From: Enterobacteriaceae bacterium RIT714
GTDB lineage: Bacteria; Pseudomonadota; Gammaproteobacteria; Enterobacterales; Enterobacteriaceae
Length of the DNA: 64,000 bases
Direction of reading: 5' to 3'
Assembly (NCBI GenBank): GCA_009668015.1
Contig: WJYB01000002.1
Coordinates: 496,001-560,000 of the forward strand
Positions within the stretch are counted from its first letter, which is position 1. Each line of letters starts with the position of its first letter. Below are positions 44,238 to 55,063 of the stretch, piece after piece. The translations under genes and the position numbers were made by a program. The notes under the pieces were generated by a model, which saw nothing but the letters and a program-made list of their open reading frames with translations, was not told the origin of the DNA and did not search any database.

Positions 44238-44420
44238 AATCAACCTGTTCCTTGCGGATTTGCCGCATACCAATGCTTCGACCAATTTAGCAGGATTTGT
44301 GTTTCCCACTGAAGCGGGTGTGAATACTAACCAAAGCGAATGACCTTCGCAAGGGCAATTTCAGCGCATTGTATCAACTGCGGAAAAAAACAGCAAAAGT
44401 GCGCTTGTCGACCAAAGTTA

Positions 44421-44443
44421 AGGCGGCAAATGCCGCCTTTTTA
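44421..44443. terminator. hairpin between glmM and secG
   Basis: AGGCGGCA and TGCCGCCT form an 8-base stem. The minus-strand sequence after it, TTAACTTT, makes a modest terminator for glmM; the plus strand has a better T-run. Confidence 0.55.
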
Positions 44444-44461
44444 AACACTTATCGCTTTACG

Positions 44462-45799
44462 TTAAGCAGCTTTAACTGCATCGGCAATTCGATGAGCAAA
44501 GTCAGTGACCTGCGTTTCGTCTTCACCTTCCACCATGACGCGAATTAACGGTTCAGTCCCGGATTTACGCAATAGCACGCGGCCGCGATTGCCCAGCGCA
44601 GCTTCCACTTCGGCCATAACCGTTTTCACGTTCTCATTTTCCAGCGGATCGCCTTTACCCGCGGTAAAGCGAACATTCACCAGAATCTGCGGGAACATTT
44701 TCATTCCGCTACAGAGATCGTGCAGGCTCATATGATTACGAACCATCGCCGCAACCACCTGAAGGCTGGCCACGATACCGTCACCGGTCGTGGTTTTGTC
44801 TAGCAGGATCACGTGACCGGAATTCTCAGCACCAATACGCCAGCCTTTTTCCTGCAATTTTTCCAGCACATAGCGATCGCCCACTTTGGCACGTGTAAAT
44901 GGAATTCCCAGCTGTTTCAATGCCAGCTCAAGACCCATATTACTCATCAATGTGCCGACTGCGCCGCCGCGAAGTTGCCCCTGACGCAGGCCTTCGCGGG
45001 CGATGATATAGAGGATCTGATCGCCATCGACCTTATTGCCTTCATGATCGACCATGATGACGCGGTCGCCATCACCGTCAAACGCAATCCCCAGGTCGGC
45101 TTTTTCTGCCAGCACGCGCGCCTGCAGCGCACGGACGTCAGTGGCGCCCACTTCTTCGTTAATGTTGACGCCGTCTGGCTCACAGCCGATAGCAATCACT
45201 TTAGCGCCGAGCTCACGGAACACGTTTGGAGCAATGTGGTAGGTCGCGCCATTGGCACAATCGACCACGATTTTGAGGTGGCTGAGGCTCAACTCATTCG
45301 GGAATGTGCCTTTGCAGAATTCGATATAACGGCCCGCAGCATCCACAATACGGCTGGCTTTGCCCAGCTCCGAAGAGTCAACACAGGTCAGCTCTTTTTC
45401 CATTTCGGCTTCGATCGCTTCTTCGACTTCATCCGGCAGTTTGGTGCCATCAATAGAGAAGAATTTGATGCCGTTATCGTAGAACGGGTTATGCGAGGCA
45501 GAGATGACAATACCGGCCTCGGCGCGGAAAGTCCGCGTCAGATACGCCACCGCAGGCGTTGGCATTGGACCAGTAAAGGAAGCCGAGAGCCCGGCGGCCG
45601 ACAGACCCGCTTCTAAAGCGGACTCCAGCATATAGCCCGAAATACGGGTATCTTTACCGATGATAATTTTACGTGAACCATGGCGTGCTAACACCTTACC
45701 TGCCGCCCAACCAAGCTTAAGCACAAATTCAGGAGTAATAGGCGCATCACCCACGCGTCCACGGATACCATCGGTGCCAAAATACTTACGATTACTCAT
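44462..45799 (-). CDS. glmM: phosphoglucosamine mutase GlmM
   Basis: Converts glucosamine-6-phosphate to glucosamine-1-phosphate for UDP-GlcNAc, hence peptidoglycan and LPS. 445 residues from [14 protein letters not shown] at 45799. The phosphoserine is Ser102 in [11 protein letters not shown]; metal-binding DGDGDR is near 242; phosphate loop [12 protein letters not shown] near 409. The start overlaps the folP end by 8 bases. Confidence 0.98.
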   Translation of the reverse strand: MSNRKYFGTDGIRGRVGDAPITPEFVLKLGWAAGKVLARHGSRKIIIGKDTRISGYMLESALEAGLSAAGLSASFTGPMPTPAVAYLTRTFRAEAGIVISASHNPFYDNGIKFFSIDGTKLPDEVEEAIEAEMEKELTCVDSSELGKASRIVDAAGRYIEFCKGTFPNELSLSHLKIVVDCANGATYHIAPNVFRELGAKVIAIGCEPDGVNINEEVGATDVRALQARVLAEKADLGIAFDGDGDRVIMVDHEGNKVDGDQILYIIAREGLRQGQLRGGAVGTLMSNMGLELALKQLGIPFTRAKVGDRYVLEKLQEKGWRIGAENSGHVILLDKTTTGDGIVASLQVVAAMVRNHMSLHDLCSGMKMFPQILVNVRFTAGKGDPLENENVKTVMAEVEAALGNRGRVLLRKSGTEPLIRVMVEGEDETQVTDFAHRIADAVKAA

Positions 45800-46640
45800 A
45801 GCGTTTGTTTTCCTTCGCTGACAATGTGGCTTCAACCACACGCATAGCTTCTACAGTCTCTTTGACGTCATGGACGCGAATGATGTGTGCTCCTTGCATA
45901 GCTGCAATCACCGCGCAGGCAAGGCTGCCGCTCAGACGCTCGGCAGGGCCTACATTCAGCAATTGCCCTATCATTGATTTTCTCGACATTCCGACCAGCA
46001 ACGGCAGGCCAAAGTGATGAAACTCTGATAAGTGCGCAAGCAGCTCATAGTTATGGGAGAGATTTTTACCGAAACCGAACCCCGGGTCGAGCAGCAATTT
46101 CTCTTTTGCGATACCAGCACGTTCGCAGCGTTCGATTTGCTCAATAAAGTAACGATTTACGTCAGCGACGACATCAGAATACTTTGGCGCTTCCTGCATT
46201 GTTTTTGGTTGCCCCTGCATGTGCATAAGACAGACCGGCAAACCGGTTTCAGCGGCGGCTTCGAGTGCCCCAGGCTCGCTGAGAGAGCGAATGTCATTAA
46301 TAATGTGAGCGCCTACTCTCGCAGACTCACGGATGACCTCCGGCTTAGACGTGTCGACAGATATCCACACCTCAAAACGCTGGGCAATGGCTTCGACAAC
46401 AGGGATAACGCGCGCTAACTCTTCTTCCACACTCACGTCTGCCGCGCCGGGGCGCGTTGATTCGCCACCGATATCAATAATCGTTGCGCCTGCATTGATC
46501 ATCAAGTTGGCATGCTTGACTGCTTCAATCAGCGTGTTATGCGTGCCGCCGTCGGAGAAGGAGTCAGGGGTAACGTTCAGGATGCCCATCACATGCGGAT
46601 GTGAGAGATCGAGAGTCGAGTCCTGGGCGAAAAGTTTCAT
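45792..46640 (-). CDS. folP: dihydropteroate synthase FolP
   Basis: 282 residues, E. coli length. Condenses p-aminobenzoate with dihydropterin pyrophosphate in folate synthesis; target of sulfonamides. TIM barrel with pterin-binding [14 protein letters not shown] near residue 20, GGESTRPGA near 59, and DPGFGFGK near 184. Chromosomal housekeeping form; not an acquired sul gene. Upstream of glmM, 96 bases after ftsH. Confidence 0.98.
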   Translation of the reverse strand: MKLFAQDSTLDLSHPHVMGILNVTPDSFSDGGTHNTLIEAVKHANLMINAGATIIDIGGESTRPGAADVSVEEELARVIPVVEAIAQRFEVWISVDTSKPEVIRESARVGAHIINDIRSLSEPGALEAAAETGLPVCLMHMQGQPKTMQEAPKYSDVVADVNRYFIEQIERCERAGIAKEKLLLDPGFGFGKNLSHNYELLAHLSEFHHFGLPLLVGMSRKSMIGQLLNVGPAERLSGSLACAVIAAMQGAHIIRVHDVKETVEAMRVVEATLSAKENKRYE

Positions 46641-46675
46641 AGCTAAATCCCTGGTATTTTCATTTAAGCAGATAA

Positions 46676-46704
46676 GAAAAACCCCGGAGCAAGCTCCAGG
46701 GTTT
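46676..46704 (-). terminator. ftsH terminator
   Basis: ACCC(T/C)GGAGC and GCTCC(G)GGGT arms around TT with TTTTT after on the minus strand. It lies between ftsH and folP. Confidence 0.8.
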
Positions 46705-46736
46705 CAGGTGAAGATAAATACATTTCCAGCGGTGAC

Positions 46737-48671
46737 TTATTTGTCGCCCAACTGCTCTGACATGGTATTGCCCGGATTTGGCGTACGCGGCTCATCGACC
46801 GGACGCGGTGCACGCGGGGTGCCATTGTTGTCAGAATTGTTGGAAGCACCTGGATCTTCCCAACCGGCTGGCGGACGTACTTCGCGGCGCGCCATCAGGT
46901 CATCAATCTGCGGAGCATCGATCGTCTCATATTTCATGAGCGCATCTTTCATCGAGTGCAGAATATCCAGGTTTTCGTTCAGGATTTCACGTGCGCGGCC
47001 ATAGTTACGTTCAACCAGCGCTTTCACTTCCTGATCGATGATACGTGCCGTTTCATCGGACATATGCTTCGCTTTCGCTACAGAGCGGCCCAGGAAGACT
47101 TCGCCTTCTTCTTCCGCGTACAGCAGCGGACCCAGTTTGTCGGAGAAGCCCCATTGCGTCACCATGTTACGCGCCAGGTTTGTCGCCACTTTAATATCGT
47201 TCGACGCACCGGTAGAAACATGTTCTACGCCGTAGATAATCTCTTCAGCAAGACGACCGCCGTACAGCGTTGAAATCTGGCTTTCCAGTTTCTGACGGCT
47301 GGCGCTGATAGCATCACCTTCCGGCAGGAAGAACGTTACGCCCAGCGCACGACCGCGCGGAATAATCGTGACTTTATGCACCGGATCGTGTTCAGGAACC
47401 AGGCGACCAATAATGGCGTGGCCTGCTTCGTGATATGCCGTGGACTCTTTCTGCGCTTCTGTCATCACCATGGAGCGACGTTCCGCACCCATCATGATTT
47501 TATCTTTCGCTTTCTCGAACTCCACCATTGAAACCACGCGCTTATTACCGCGAGCAGCAAACAATGCAGCTTCGTTGACCAGGTTTGCCAGGTCCGCACC
47601 GGAGAAGCCCGGCGTACCACGCGCAATGATTGCTGCATCAATATCTGGAGACAGCGGCACACGACGCATGTGGACTTTAAGAATCTGTTCACGGCCACGC
47701 ACATCCGGCAGACCGACCACAACCTGACGGTCGAAACGGCCTGGACGCAGCAGCGCTGGGTCAAGTACGTCAGGACGGTTAGTCGCCGCGATAACGATAA
47801 TACCTTCGTTACCTTCGAAGCCGTCCATCTCAACCAGCATCTGGTTCAAAGTCTGTTCACGTTCATCGTGACCGCCGCCCAGACCCGCGCCACGCTGGCG
47901 GCCTACGGCGTCGATTTCATCGATGAAGATAATGCACGGCGCTGCCTTCTTGGCCTGCTCGAACATGTCGCGCACACGAGATGCACCGACACCCACGAAC
48001 ATTTCAACGAAGTCAGAACCTGAAATGGTAAAGAACGGTACTTTCGCTTCACCCGCGATGGCTTTCGCCAGCAGGGTTTTACCGGTACCTGGAGGCCCCA
48101 CCATCAGAACGCCTTTCGGGATCTTACCGCCCAGTTTCTGGAAGCGGCTCGGCTCACGCAGGTATTCAACCAGTTCGGCCACTTCTTCTTTTGCTTCGTC
48201 GCAACCTGCAACGTCGGCAAAAGTGGTTTTGATCTGGTCTTCCGTCAGCATGCGCGCTTTGCTCTTACCGAACGACATGGCACCTTTGCCACCGCCGCCC
48301 TGCATTTGGCGCATAAAGAAGATCCAGACGCCGATAAGCAGCAGCATCGGGAACCAGGAAATGAAGATAGAAGCCAGCAGGCTTGGCTCTTCCGGCGGCT
48401 CACCTACCACCTTGACGTTTTTAGTCAGAAGGTTATCAAGCAGCTTAGGATCGTTCACCGGGATGTAAGTCGTGTAACGGTTACTATCTTTCTTGGTAAC
48501 GTTGATCTCACGTCCGTTGATACGCGCTTCGCGAACCTGGTCCTGATTGACCTCTTGCAGGAAGGTAGAATAATCCACCTTGCGGCCATTTGACTCGCTG
48601 GGCCCAAAGCTCTGGAACACTGACATCAGCACAACGGCAATGACCAGCCAGAGTATTAGGTTTTTCGCCAT
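46737..48671 (-). CDS. ftsH: ATP-dependent inner-membrane zinc protease FtsH
   Basis: 644 residues from the ATG at 48671 ([10 protein letters not shown]); a TTG three codons earlier is also open. Hexameric AAA+ protease that degrades LpxC, SecY and sigma-32. Two membrane helices (about 5-24 and 96-120) flank a periplasmic domain; Walker A GPPGTGKT (about 192), Walker [14 protein letters not shown] arginine fingers, and HEAGH zinc site (about 414). The acidic Pro/Asn-rich tail ends SEQLGDK. Confidence 0.98.
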   Translation of the reverse strand: MAKNLILWLVIAVVLMSVFQSFGPSESNGRKVDYSTFLQEVNQDQVREARINGREINVTKKDSNRYTTYIPVNDPKLLDNLLTKNVKVVGEPPEEPSLLASIFISWFPMLLLIGVWIFFMRQMQGGGGKGAMSFGKSKARMLTEDQIKTTFADVAGCDEAKEEVAELVEYLREPSRFQKLGGKIPKGVLMVGPPGTGKTLLAKAIAGEAKVPFFTISGSDFVEMFVGVGASRVRDMFEQAKKAAPCIIFIDEIDAVGRQRGAGLGGGHDEREQTLNQMLVEMDGFEGNEGIIVIAATNRPDVLDPALLRPGRFDRQVVVGLPDVRGREQILKVHMRRVPLSPDIDAAIIARGTPGFSGADLANLVNEAALFAARGNKRVVSMVEFEKAKDKIMMGAERRSMVMTEAQKESTAYHEAGHAIIGRLVPEHDPVHKVTIIPRGRALGVTFFLPEGDAISASRQKLESQISTLYGGRLAEEIIYGVEHVSTGASNDIKVATNLARNMVTQWGFSDKLGPLLYAEEEGEVFLGRSVAKAKHMSDETARIIDQEVKALVERNYGRAREILNENLDILHSMKDALMKYETIDAPQIDDLMARREVRPPAGWEDPGASNNSDNNGTPRAPRPVDEPRTPNPGNTMSEQLGDK

Positions 48672-48742
48672 GTCACTCAAGGGATTAACCTCATATTACA
48701 ACTGTGTTAAAAACAGCGTCAGGAGACTCTCTATCCAGTGTC

Positions 48743-48762
48743 TTTCGAACATTCGTTCGAAA
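48743..48762. other. perfect hairpin between rlmE and ftsH
   Basis: TTTCGAAC-ATTC-GTTCGAAA is an uninterrupted 8-base inverted repeat in the 102-base gap between rlmE and ftsH. No T-run follows, so it is not an ordinary terminator; it could be an RNA-processing signal or a protein site. Confidence 0.5.
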
Positions 48763-48773
48763 TCAGCCGGCTA

Positions 48774-49400
48774 TCATTTCCGCCCGGTCGCTACAATATA
48801 CACTTCTCGTGAACGAGCACGGGAAGAGTCCGGCTTACGAACTTTCACCTTCGCAAACAGGGAGCGAATTTCCTTAAGATACTCCTCGAAACCTTCGCCC
48901 TGGAACACCTTCACTACAAAACTACCACCAGGTGCTAGAACATCACGACACATTTCTAACGCCAGTTCAACCAGATACATGGAACGGGGGATATCCACCG
49001 CTGGTGTTCCGCACATATTTGGCGCCATATCAGACATGACAACCTGAACTTTACTGTCACCTACGCGTTCAAGTAATGCTTTCAGCACTAATTCATCACG
49101 AAAGTCGCCCTGAAGGAAGTCTACGCCGACAATCGGATCCATTGGTAAAAGATCGCATGCGATGATTCGCCCCTGGCCACCGATTTGCGTGACGGCATAC
49201 TGAGACCATCCACCGGGTGCAGCGCCAAGATCAACAATCGTCATTCCTGGCTTAAAGAGTTTGTCACTTTGCTGTATTTCATCAAGTTTAAACCAGGCAC
49301 GGGAACGTAACCCCTTTTTCTGTGCCTGAAGAACATATTTATCGCTAAAGTGTTCCTGGAGCCAGCGGCTGGAGCTGGCAGAACGCTTTTTACCTGTCAT
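48774..49400 (-). CDS. rlmE: 23S rRNA (uridine2552-2'-O)-methyltransferase RlmE (FtsJ/RrmJ)
   Basis: 208 residues. Heat-shock SAM-dependent enzyme that methylates U2552 in the A-loop of 23S rRNA, late in 50S assembly. SAM motif [14 protein letters not shown] near residue 56 and catalytic Lys/Asp residues (RAWFKLDE near 38, SDMAPN near 123, [12 protein letters not shown] near 158). Upstream of ftsH as in E. coli; divergent from yhbY. Confidence 0.97.
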   Translation of the reverse strand: MTGKKRSASSSRWLQEHFSDKYVLQAQKKGLRSRAWFKLDEIQQSDKLFKPGMTIVDLGAAPGGWSQYAVTQIGGQGRIIACDLLPMDPIVGVDFLQGDFRDELVLKALLERVGDSKVQVVMSDMAPNMCGTPAVDIPRSMYLVELALEMCRDVLAPGGSFVVKVFQGEGFEEYLKEIRSLFAKVKVRKPDSSRARSREVYIVATGRK

Positions 49401-49526
49401 TTCACTTTCCGTCCTGGTTCATCGTAACCTGCCTGTGACGTAAATTTCTACGCAGCTATTTGGCGATATAAGGGAGATGGCGGTAGAATGAACCGTTTTC
49501 AATCCCAACGTAAGCAAAAATATACG

Positions 49527-49820
49527 ATGAATCTGAGTACTAAACAAAAACAGCACCTTAAAGGTCTGGCACATCCACTCAAGCCTGTAGTCATGCTTGG
49601 CAATAATGGTTTGACCGAAGGGGTGCTTGCCGAGATCGAACAAGCGCTGGAGCACCACGAGTTGATCAAGGTGAAAATTGCCTCTGAAGACAGAGATAAT
49701 AAAAACCTGATCGTGGAAGCTATCGTGCGCGAAACCGGTGCCTGTAACGTACAGGTTATCGGTAAAACGCTGGTGCTCTATCGCCCGACTAAAGAGCGTA
49801 AAATCTCGCTGCCACGCTAA
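49527..49820 (+). CDS. yhbY: CRM-domain RNA-binding protein YhbY
   Basis: 97 residues from MNLSTKQKQHLKG, the E. coli length; an upstream in-frame ATG would add 13 unconserved residues. Single CRM (KH-like) domain with the signature VVMLGNNGLTEGV; associates with pre-50S particles in E. coli. Basic, cytoplasmic. Divergent from rlmE. Confidence 0.93.
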   Translation: MNLSTKQKQHLKGLAHPLKPVVMLGNNGLTEGVLAEIEQALEHHELIKVKIASEDRDNKNLIVEAIVRETGACNVQVIGKTLVLYRPTKERKISLPR

Positions 49821-49906
49821 GAATATCCTGAATCGAACACATTTTCTGTGTAAAACGAGGGATTTCCTTGAGCAGGTGAGCAAAATGCCACGCTCCGAGA
49901 GTTGAT

Positions 49907-49931
49907 AAAAGGCCGCTATGCGGCCTTTTTC
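49907..49931. terminator. bidirectional terminator between yhbY and greA
   Basis: AAAAGGCCG-CTAT-GCGGCCTTTTT is a strong stem with A/T tails on both sides between convergent genes. Confidence 0.9.
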
Positions 49932-49971
49932 CTTTCTTTACAATGTATCAACATCTGCGCCGAGATGCGAA

Positions 49972-50448
49972 TTACAGGTACTCAACCTTAGTAATTTCGT
50001 ATTCCACTTCACCACCTGGCGTACGAATCACAACGACATCATCCTGCTCTTTGCCAATCAGGCCACGCGCAATCGGTGAGTTTACAGAGATTAAGTTCTG
50101 TTTAAAGTCTGCCTCGTCATCGCCCACGATCCGATACGCCTGCTCTTCATCATTATCCAGATTCAGCACAGTAACCGTGGAACCAAAAATGACGCGGCCA
50201 TTGTTGGGTATTTTACTGATATCGATAACCTGTGCATTCGACAATTTCGCTTCGATATCTTTGATACGCCCTTCACAGAAGCCTTGCTGTTCGCGAGCGG
50301 CGTGGTATTCCGCATTCTCTTTCAGGTCGCCATGTTCACGCGCATCCGCGATAGCGGCGATGATTTCAGGACGGCGAACAGATTTCAGAAAATCCAGTTC
50401 TTCGCGCAGTTTTTCGGCACCACGTAAGGTCATCGGAATAGCTTGCAT
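49972..50448 (-). CDS. greA: transcription elongation factor GreA
   Basis: 158 residues, as in E. coli. Rescues backtracked RNA polymerase by stimulating transcript cleavage. N-terminal coiled coil (about 1-75, with [33 protein letters not shown]-type acidic tip) and C-terminal FKBP-like domain ending in [14 protein letters not shown]. Divergent from dacB, with a leader terminator of the GraL type upstream. Confidence 0.98.
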   Translation of the reverse strand: MQAIPMTLRGAEKLREELDFLKSVRRPEIIAAIADAREHGDLKENAEYHAAREQQGFCEGRIKDIEAKLSNAQVIDISKIPNNGRVIFGSTVTVLNLDNDEEQAYRIVGDDEADFKQNLISVNSPIARGLIGKEQDDVVVIRTPGGEVEYEITKVEYL

Positions 50449-50549
50449 TTGTTATACCTCTTAAACATTCCTGTTGGGAGCGACTCACTCACTCCGACTA
50501 CCGGCCTCGCAGGCATCAATGCCTTTCACAGGTCAGGAGCAAAAGAAAA

Positions 50550-50640
50550 CTGACCCGGAAGCAAAGTCCCAGGTCAGCAGCAATTTTTTAATTTGATGCG
50601 TATTTTACCGCGAAGTTCACTATGGGTCATCGTTTACTTT
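50550..50640 (-). ncRNA. graL: greA leader small RNA GraL with internal terminator (probable)
   Basis: In the greA leader, CTGACCTGG pairs with CCGGGTCAG (50550-50577) and TTTTCTTTT follows on the minus strand, about 100 bases before greA. E. coli makes the small RNA GraL by termination at the same kind of leader terminator. The right (5') boundary is only estimated; the terminator itself is clear. Confidence 0.55.
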
Positions 50641-50695
50641 ACAGGGCGTTGCACCGTAGTATGACGGTTTGTTTACGGGTTGTTAGCGCGAGATT

Positions 50696-52129
50696 ATGCG
50701 ATTTTCCAGATTTATCATCGGATTGACTACCAGTGTGGCGTTCACTGTTCAGGCAGCGAATGTAGATGAGTATATTAATCAACTTCCGGCTGGCGCCAAC
50801 CTTGCGCTGATGGTGCAAAAAGTGGGCGCCCAGGCACCAGAAATTGATTATCACAGCCAGCAGATGGCGCTCCCCGCCAGTACTCAGAAAGTGATTACTG
50901 CGCTGGCCGCCTTGCTACAGCTGGGGCCTGATTTTCGCTTTACCACCACGCTTGAAAGTAAAGGCAGCGTGGATGGCGGTGTTCTGAAGGGCGATTTAAT
51001 CGCCCGTTTTGGCGGCGATCCGACATTTAAACGTCAGGATATTCGCAATATGGTTGCCGTGCTGAAAAAGTCCGGCGTCCAGAAGATCGAAGGTAACGTG
51101 CTGATTGATACCTCCATTTTTGCCAGTCACGATAAAGCCCCCGGCTGGCCGTGGAATGACATGACCCAATGCTTTAGCGCCCCGCCTTCAGCCGCCATCG
51201 TCGATCGTAACTGTTTCTCTGTTTCACTCTACAGCGCGCCAAAAGCGAACGACTTAGCGTTTATCCGCGTGGCGTCATACTATCCCGTGACGATGTTCAG
51301 CCAGGTCCGCACGCTGGCTAAAGGTTCACCCGACGCCCAATACTGCGAGCTGGATGTCGTGCCCGGCGACCTTAACCGCTTCACGTTGACCGGCTGTCTG
51401 ACCCAGCGCGCCGAACCATTACCGCTGGCTTTCGCTATTCAGGATGGCGCAAGCTATGCCGGAGCCATTCTGAAAGATGAACTGAAACAGGCGGGAATTA
51501 CCTACTCTGGTACTCTGCTACGCCAGACACAACCCAGTGAACCCGGAACGGTCATTGCCAGCAAACAGTCCGCCCCGCTGCACGATTTACTTAAGATTAT
51601 GCTGAAAAAATCGGACAACATGATTGCCGATACCGTGTTCAGGATGATTGGCCATGCGCGTTTCGGTGTTCCTGGAACATGGCGAGCAGGTTCGGATGCT
51701 GTCCGTCAAATCCTGCGCCAACAGGCTGGAATCGACCTTGGTAATACCATCGCTGTCGATGGCTCAGGTCTTTCGCGCCATAACTTGATCTCTCCTGCCA
51801 CAATGATGCAGGTTCTGCAGTACATTGCGCAGCACGACACTGAGCTAAACTTTATTTCGATGCTTCCGCTTGCGGGTTATGACGGTTCTCTTCAGTACCG
51901 CGCAGGCCTGCATGCTGCCGGCGTGGATGGTAAAGTTTCCGCCAAGACCGGCTCGCTACAGGGTGTATATAACCTCGCCGGGTTTATCACGACAGCAAGC
52001 GGGCAGCGAATGGCATTTGTGCAGTATCTTTCCGGCTATGCCGTCGAACCGGCAGACCAGCGTAATCGCCGTATTCCTCTGGTGCGTTTCGAAAGCAGGC
52101 TTTATAAGGACATCTACCAGAATAACTAG
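50696..52129 (+). CDS. dacB: D-alanyl-D-alanine carboxypeptidase/endopeptidase PBP4 (DacB)
   Basis: Periplasmic class C penicillin-binding protein that cleaves peptide cross-links and terminal D-Ala. Signal peptide (about 1-20, cut after VQA). Active-site motifs: STQK with Ser62 and Lys65, SDN near residue 306, and KTG in SAKTGSLQG near 417. 477 residues as in E. coli. In E. coli obgE follows directly in the opposite direction; here a two-component pair begins 2 bases after the dacB stop. DacB loss is linked to ampC induction in relatives. Confidence 0.97.
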   Translation: MRFSRFIIGLTTSVAFTVQAANVDEYINQLPAGANLALMVQKVGAQAPEIDYHSQQMALPASTQKVITALAALLQLGPDFRFTTTLESKGSVDGGVLKGDLIARFGGDPTFKRQDIRNMVAVLKKSGVQKIEGNVLIDTSIFASHDKAPGWPWNDMTQCFSAPPSAAIVDRNCFSVSLYSAPKANDLAFIRVASYYPVTMFSQVRTLAKGSPDAQYCELDVVPGDLNRFTLTGCLTQRAEPLPLAFAIQDGASYAGAILKDELKQAGITYSGTLLRQTQPSEPGTVIASKQSAPLHDLLKIMLKKSDNMIADTVFRMIGHARFGVPGTWRAGSDAVRQILRQQAGIDLGNTIAVDGSGLSRHNLISPATMMQVLQYIAQHDTELNFISMLPLAGYDGSLQYRAGLHAAGVDGKVSAKTGSLQGVYNLAGFITTASGQRMAFVQYLSGYAVEPADQRNRRIPLVRFESRLYKDIYQNN

Positions 52130-52131
52130 CC

Positions 52132-52794
52132 ATGAAAATACTCATTGTTGAAGACGACCTGTTATTACAGGAAGGGCTGGCGCTGGGGCTTGCTAACGAA
52201 GGATACGCACAGGATTGCGCAGCGACAGCAGCTGAGGCTGACGCGCTGATTCAAACCGGGGAATACAGCCTTGTTATTCTTGATTTAGGATTGCCCGATA
52301 AAGACGGCGCAACCCTGCTGAGTCAATGGCGACGTCGTGGTATCGCAAATCCGGTGCTTATCCTCACGGCTCGGGATGCGCTTGAGGACAGAATCAACGG
52401 TCTGGACTCAGGCGCGGACGACTATCTGGTGAAACCCTTCGCGCTGGCTGAGCTGCTGGCGCGCGTACGTGCGCTGATTCGTCGCTATCAGGGGCACAGT
52501 GACAACCTGTTAACCGATGGCGATCTGACGCTGAATCTGCAAACGCAGCAGGTCGTACGTGATAGCCAGCCGGTAGAAGTCACCCCGAAAGAGTTTGCCC
52601 TGCTGACACGCCTGATTATGCGTACCGGCCAAACGGTCCACCGTGAAACACTTCAACAGGACATTTACTCCTGGCAGGACGATCCTGGCTCAAACACGCT
52701 CGAAGTCCATATTCATAATCTGCGACGTAAGCTCGGTAAAGATCGCATCAAAACCGTTCGCGGGATTGGTTATCGTCTGGAAAGCCAGAAATGA
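52132..52794 (+). CDS. OmpR-family response regulator, BasR/PmrA-like
   Basis: 220 residues. Receiver domain (1-115) with acidic pocket Asp8/Asp9, phosphoacceptor Asp51 in LVILDLGLPD, and Lys in DYLVKPFAL. Winged-helix DNA-binding domain (about 125-218) with LEVHIHNLRRKLGKDRIKTVRGIGY. Of the E. coli regulators it resembles BasR (PmrA) most closely, especially in TPKEFALLTRL and VHRE; QseB is the next nearest. It starts 2 bases after dacB and overlaps the kinase gene by 4, so the three are probably co-transcribed. Target genes unknown. Confidence 0.9.
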   Translation: MKILIVEDDLLLQEGLALGLANEGYAQDCAATAAEADALIQTGEYSLVILDLGLPDKDGATLLSQWRRRGIANPVLILTARDALEDRINGLDSGADDYLVKPFALAELLARVRALIRRYQGHSDNLLTDGDLTLNLQTQQVVRDSQPVEVTPKEFALLTRLIMRTGQTVHRETLQQDIYSWQDDPGSNTLEVHIHNLRRKLGKDRIKTVRGIGYRLESQK

Positions 52795-53834
52795 ACAGTA
52801 TGCGTCGGCGCCTGATGGTGTTGCTGGCGGTCATTCTGTTATTTTTCCAGCTTATCAGCGTCATTTGGCTCTGGCATGAGAGCCGCGAGCAAATCGGTTT
52901 TCTGGTGAGTGAGACGCTTTCAGCGAAAGCTCGTAACCAGCACGTCGAGAAGGAGATCCGCGAGGCCATCGCCTCACTGCTGGTTCCTTCACTGGTGATG
53001 GTAGGGTTTACCCTGTTTTTCTCTTTCTGGGCCATCACCTGGATTACGCGACCGCTCAATAAACTCCGTGCCACTCTGGCCAACCGTTCAGCGAATAATC
53101 TGTCTCCTGTCCCTGTCTTTTCCGATATGGAAGAAATTGGCGCCGTCACAACGTCGTTAAATCAGCTGCTTGCGCGTCTGGACCATACTATCCAGCAGGA
53201 GCGATTATTTACCGCTGACGCTGCCCATGAACTACGCACACCGCTTGCAGGTATTCGGCTCCATCTGGAGCTGATGGCGCAGTCAGGTTCTCCGCAAGCC
53301 GCCACGCTGGTAACACGCATCGACCAACTGATGCACACCGTAGAACAGCTATTGATGCTCGCGCGTGCCGGACAAGCCCTGGCCAGTGGCTGTTATCAGA
53401 CGATCAACTGGACAGACGATATTATTGCCCCTCTGGCGCTGGAACATGAGGCGAAAGAACATACGATAATATGGCCAGCACAGAGTGATATCACCGTGCA
53501 GGGAGACCCTGTATTGCTGCGGCTGATGCTGCGGAATTTACTGGAAAATGCGGGACGATACAGCCCAACCCATACCACAATAAAAGTGACATTAGCGGAA
53601 CAGGATGGCGGCGCAACGGTAAGCGTTATCGATAAAGGGCCGGGAATTGACGAAGCGCACCGGCACTCGATCACCGAACCTTTCCGTCGTCTCGATCAAC
53701 GCTATGGCGGCAGTGGTTTAGGGCTGAGTATCGTGCAACGTATCGTGCAGCTCCATCGTGGTCATTTGCAGCTGGATAACGCCCCAGAGGGTGGGTTAGT
53801 CGCCCGTTGTTGGGTACCGTCAACGCTGGACTAA
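52791..53834 (+). CDS. sensor histidine kinase, BasS/PmrB-like
   Basis: 347 residues. Two membrane helices (about 9-28 and 63-85) enclose a short periplasmic loop of about 34 residues that contains ExxE-like acid pairs (VEKEIREA), as in PmrB. HAMP (about 84-135), then phosphoacceptor His146 in TADAAHELRTPLAG, N box LLENAGRYSP and G boxes DKGPGID and GGSGLGLSIV. WLWHESREQI and LLVPSLVM match PmrB well. Overlaps the regulator gene in ATGA. Its stop lies in the A-run of the obgE terminator. Signal unproven; Fe3+, Al3+ or low pH would be expected by analogy. Confidence 0.9.
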   Translation: MNSMRRRLMVLLAVILLFFQLISVIWLWHESREQIGFLVSETLSAKARNQHVEKEIREAIASLLVPSLVMVGFTLFFSFWAITWITRPLNKLRATLANRSANNLSPVPVFSDMEEIGAVTTSLNQLLARLDHTIQQERLFTADAAHELRTPLAGIRLHLELMAQSGSPQAATLVTRIDQLMHTVEQLLMLARAGQALASGCYQTINWTDDIIAPLALEHEAKEHTIIWPAQSDITVQGDPVLLRLMLRNLLENAGRYSPTHTTIKVTLAEQDGGATVSVIDKGPGIDEAHRHSITEPFRRLDQRYGGSGLGLSIVQRIVQLHRGHLQLDNAPEGGLVARCWVPSTLD

Positions 53835-53859
53835 AAAAAAGCCCCCTGTATCAGGGGGC
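53833..53859 (-). terminator. obgE operon terminator
   Basis: GCCCCCT-GTATC-AGGGGGC stem with eight T residues after it on the minus strand. The T-run overlaps the stop codon of the convergent sensor kinase gene, which is an unusually tight junction. Confidence 0.9.
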
Positions 53860-53869
53860 TGTTTCGGAA

Positions 53870-55063
<1,194 letters not shown>

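Noticed and set aside
45792-46640. folP as an acquired sulfonamide-resistance gene
   Set aside because: Context and length are those of the chromosomal enzyme; it lies between ftsH and glmM as in E. coli, with no integron features.
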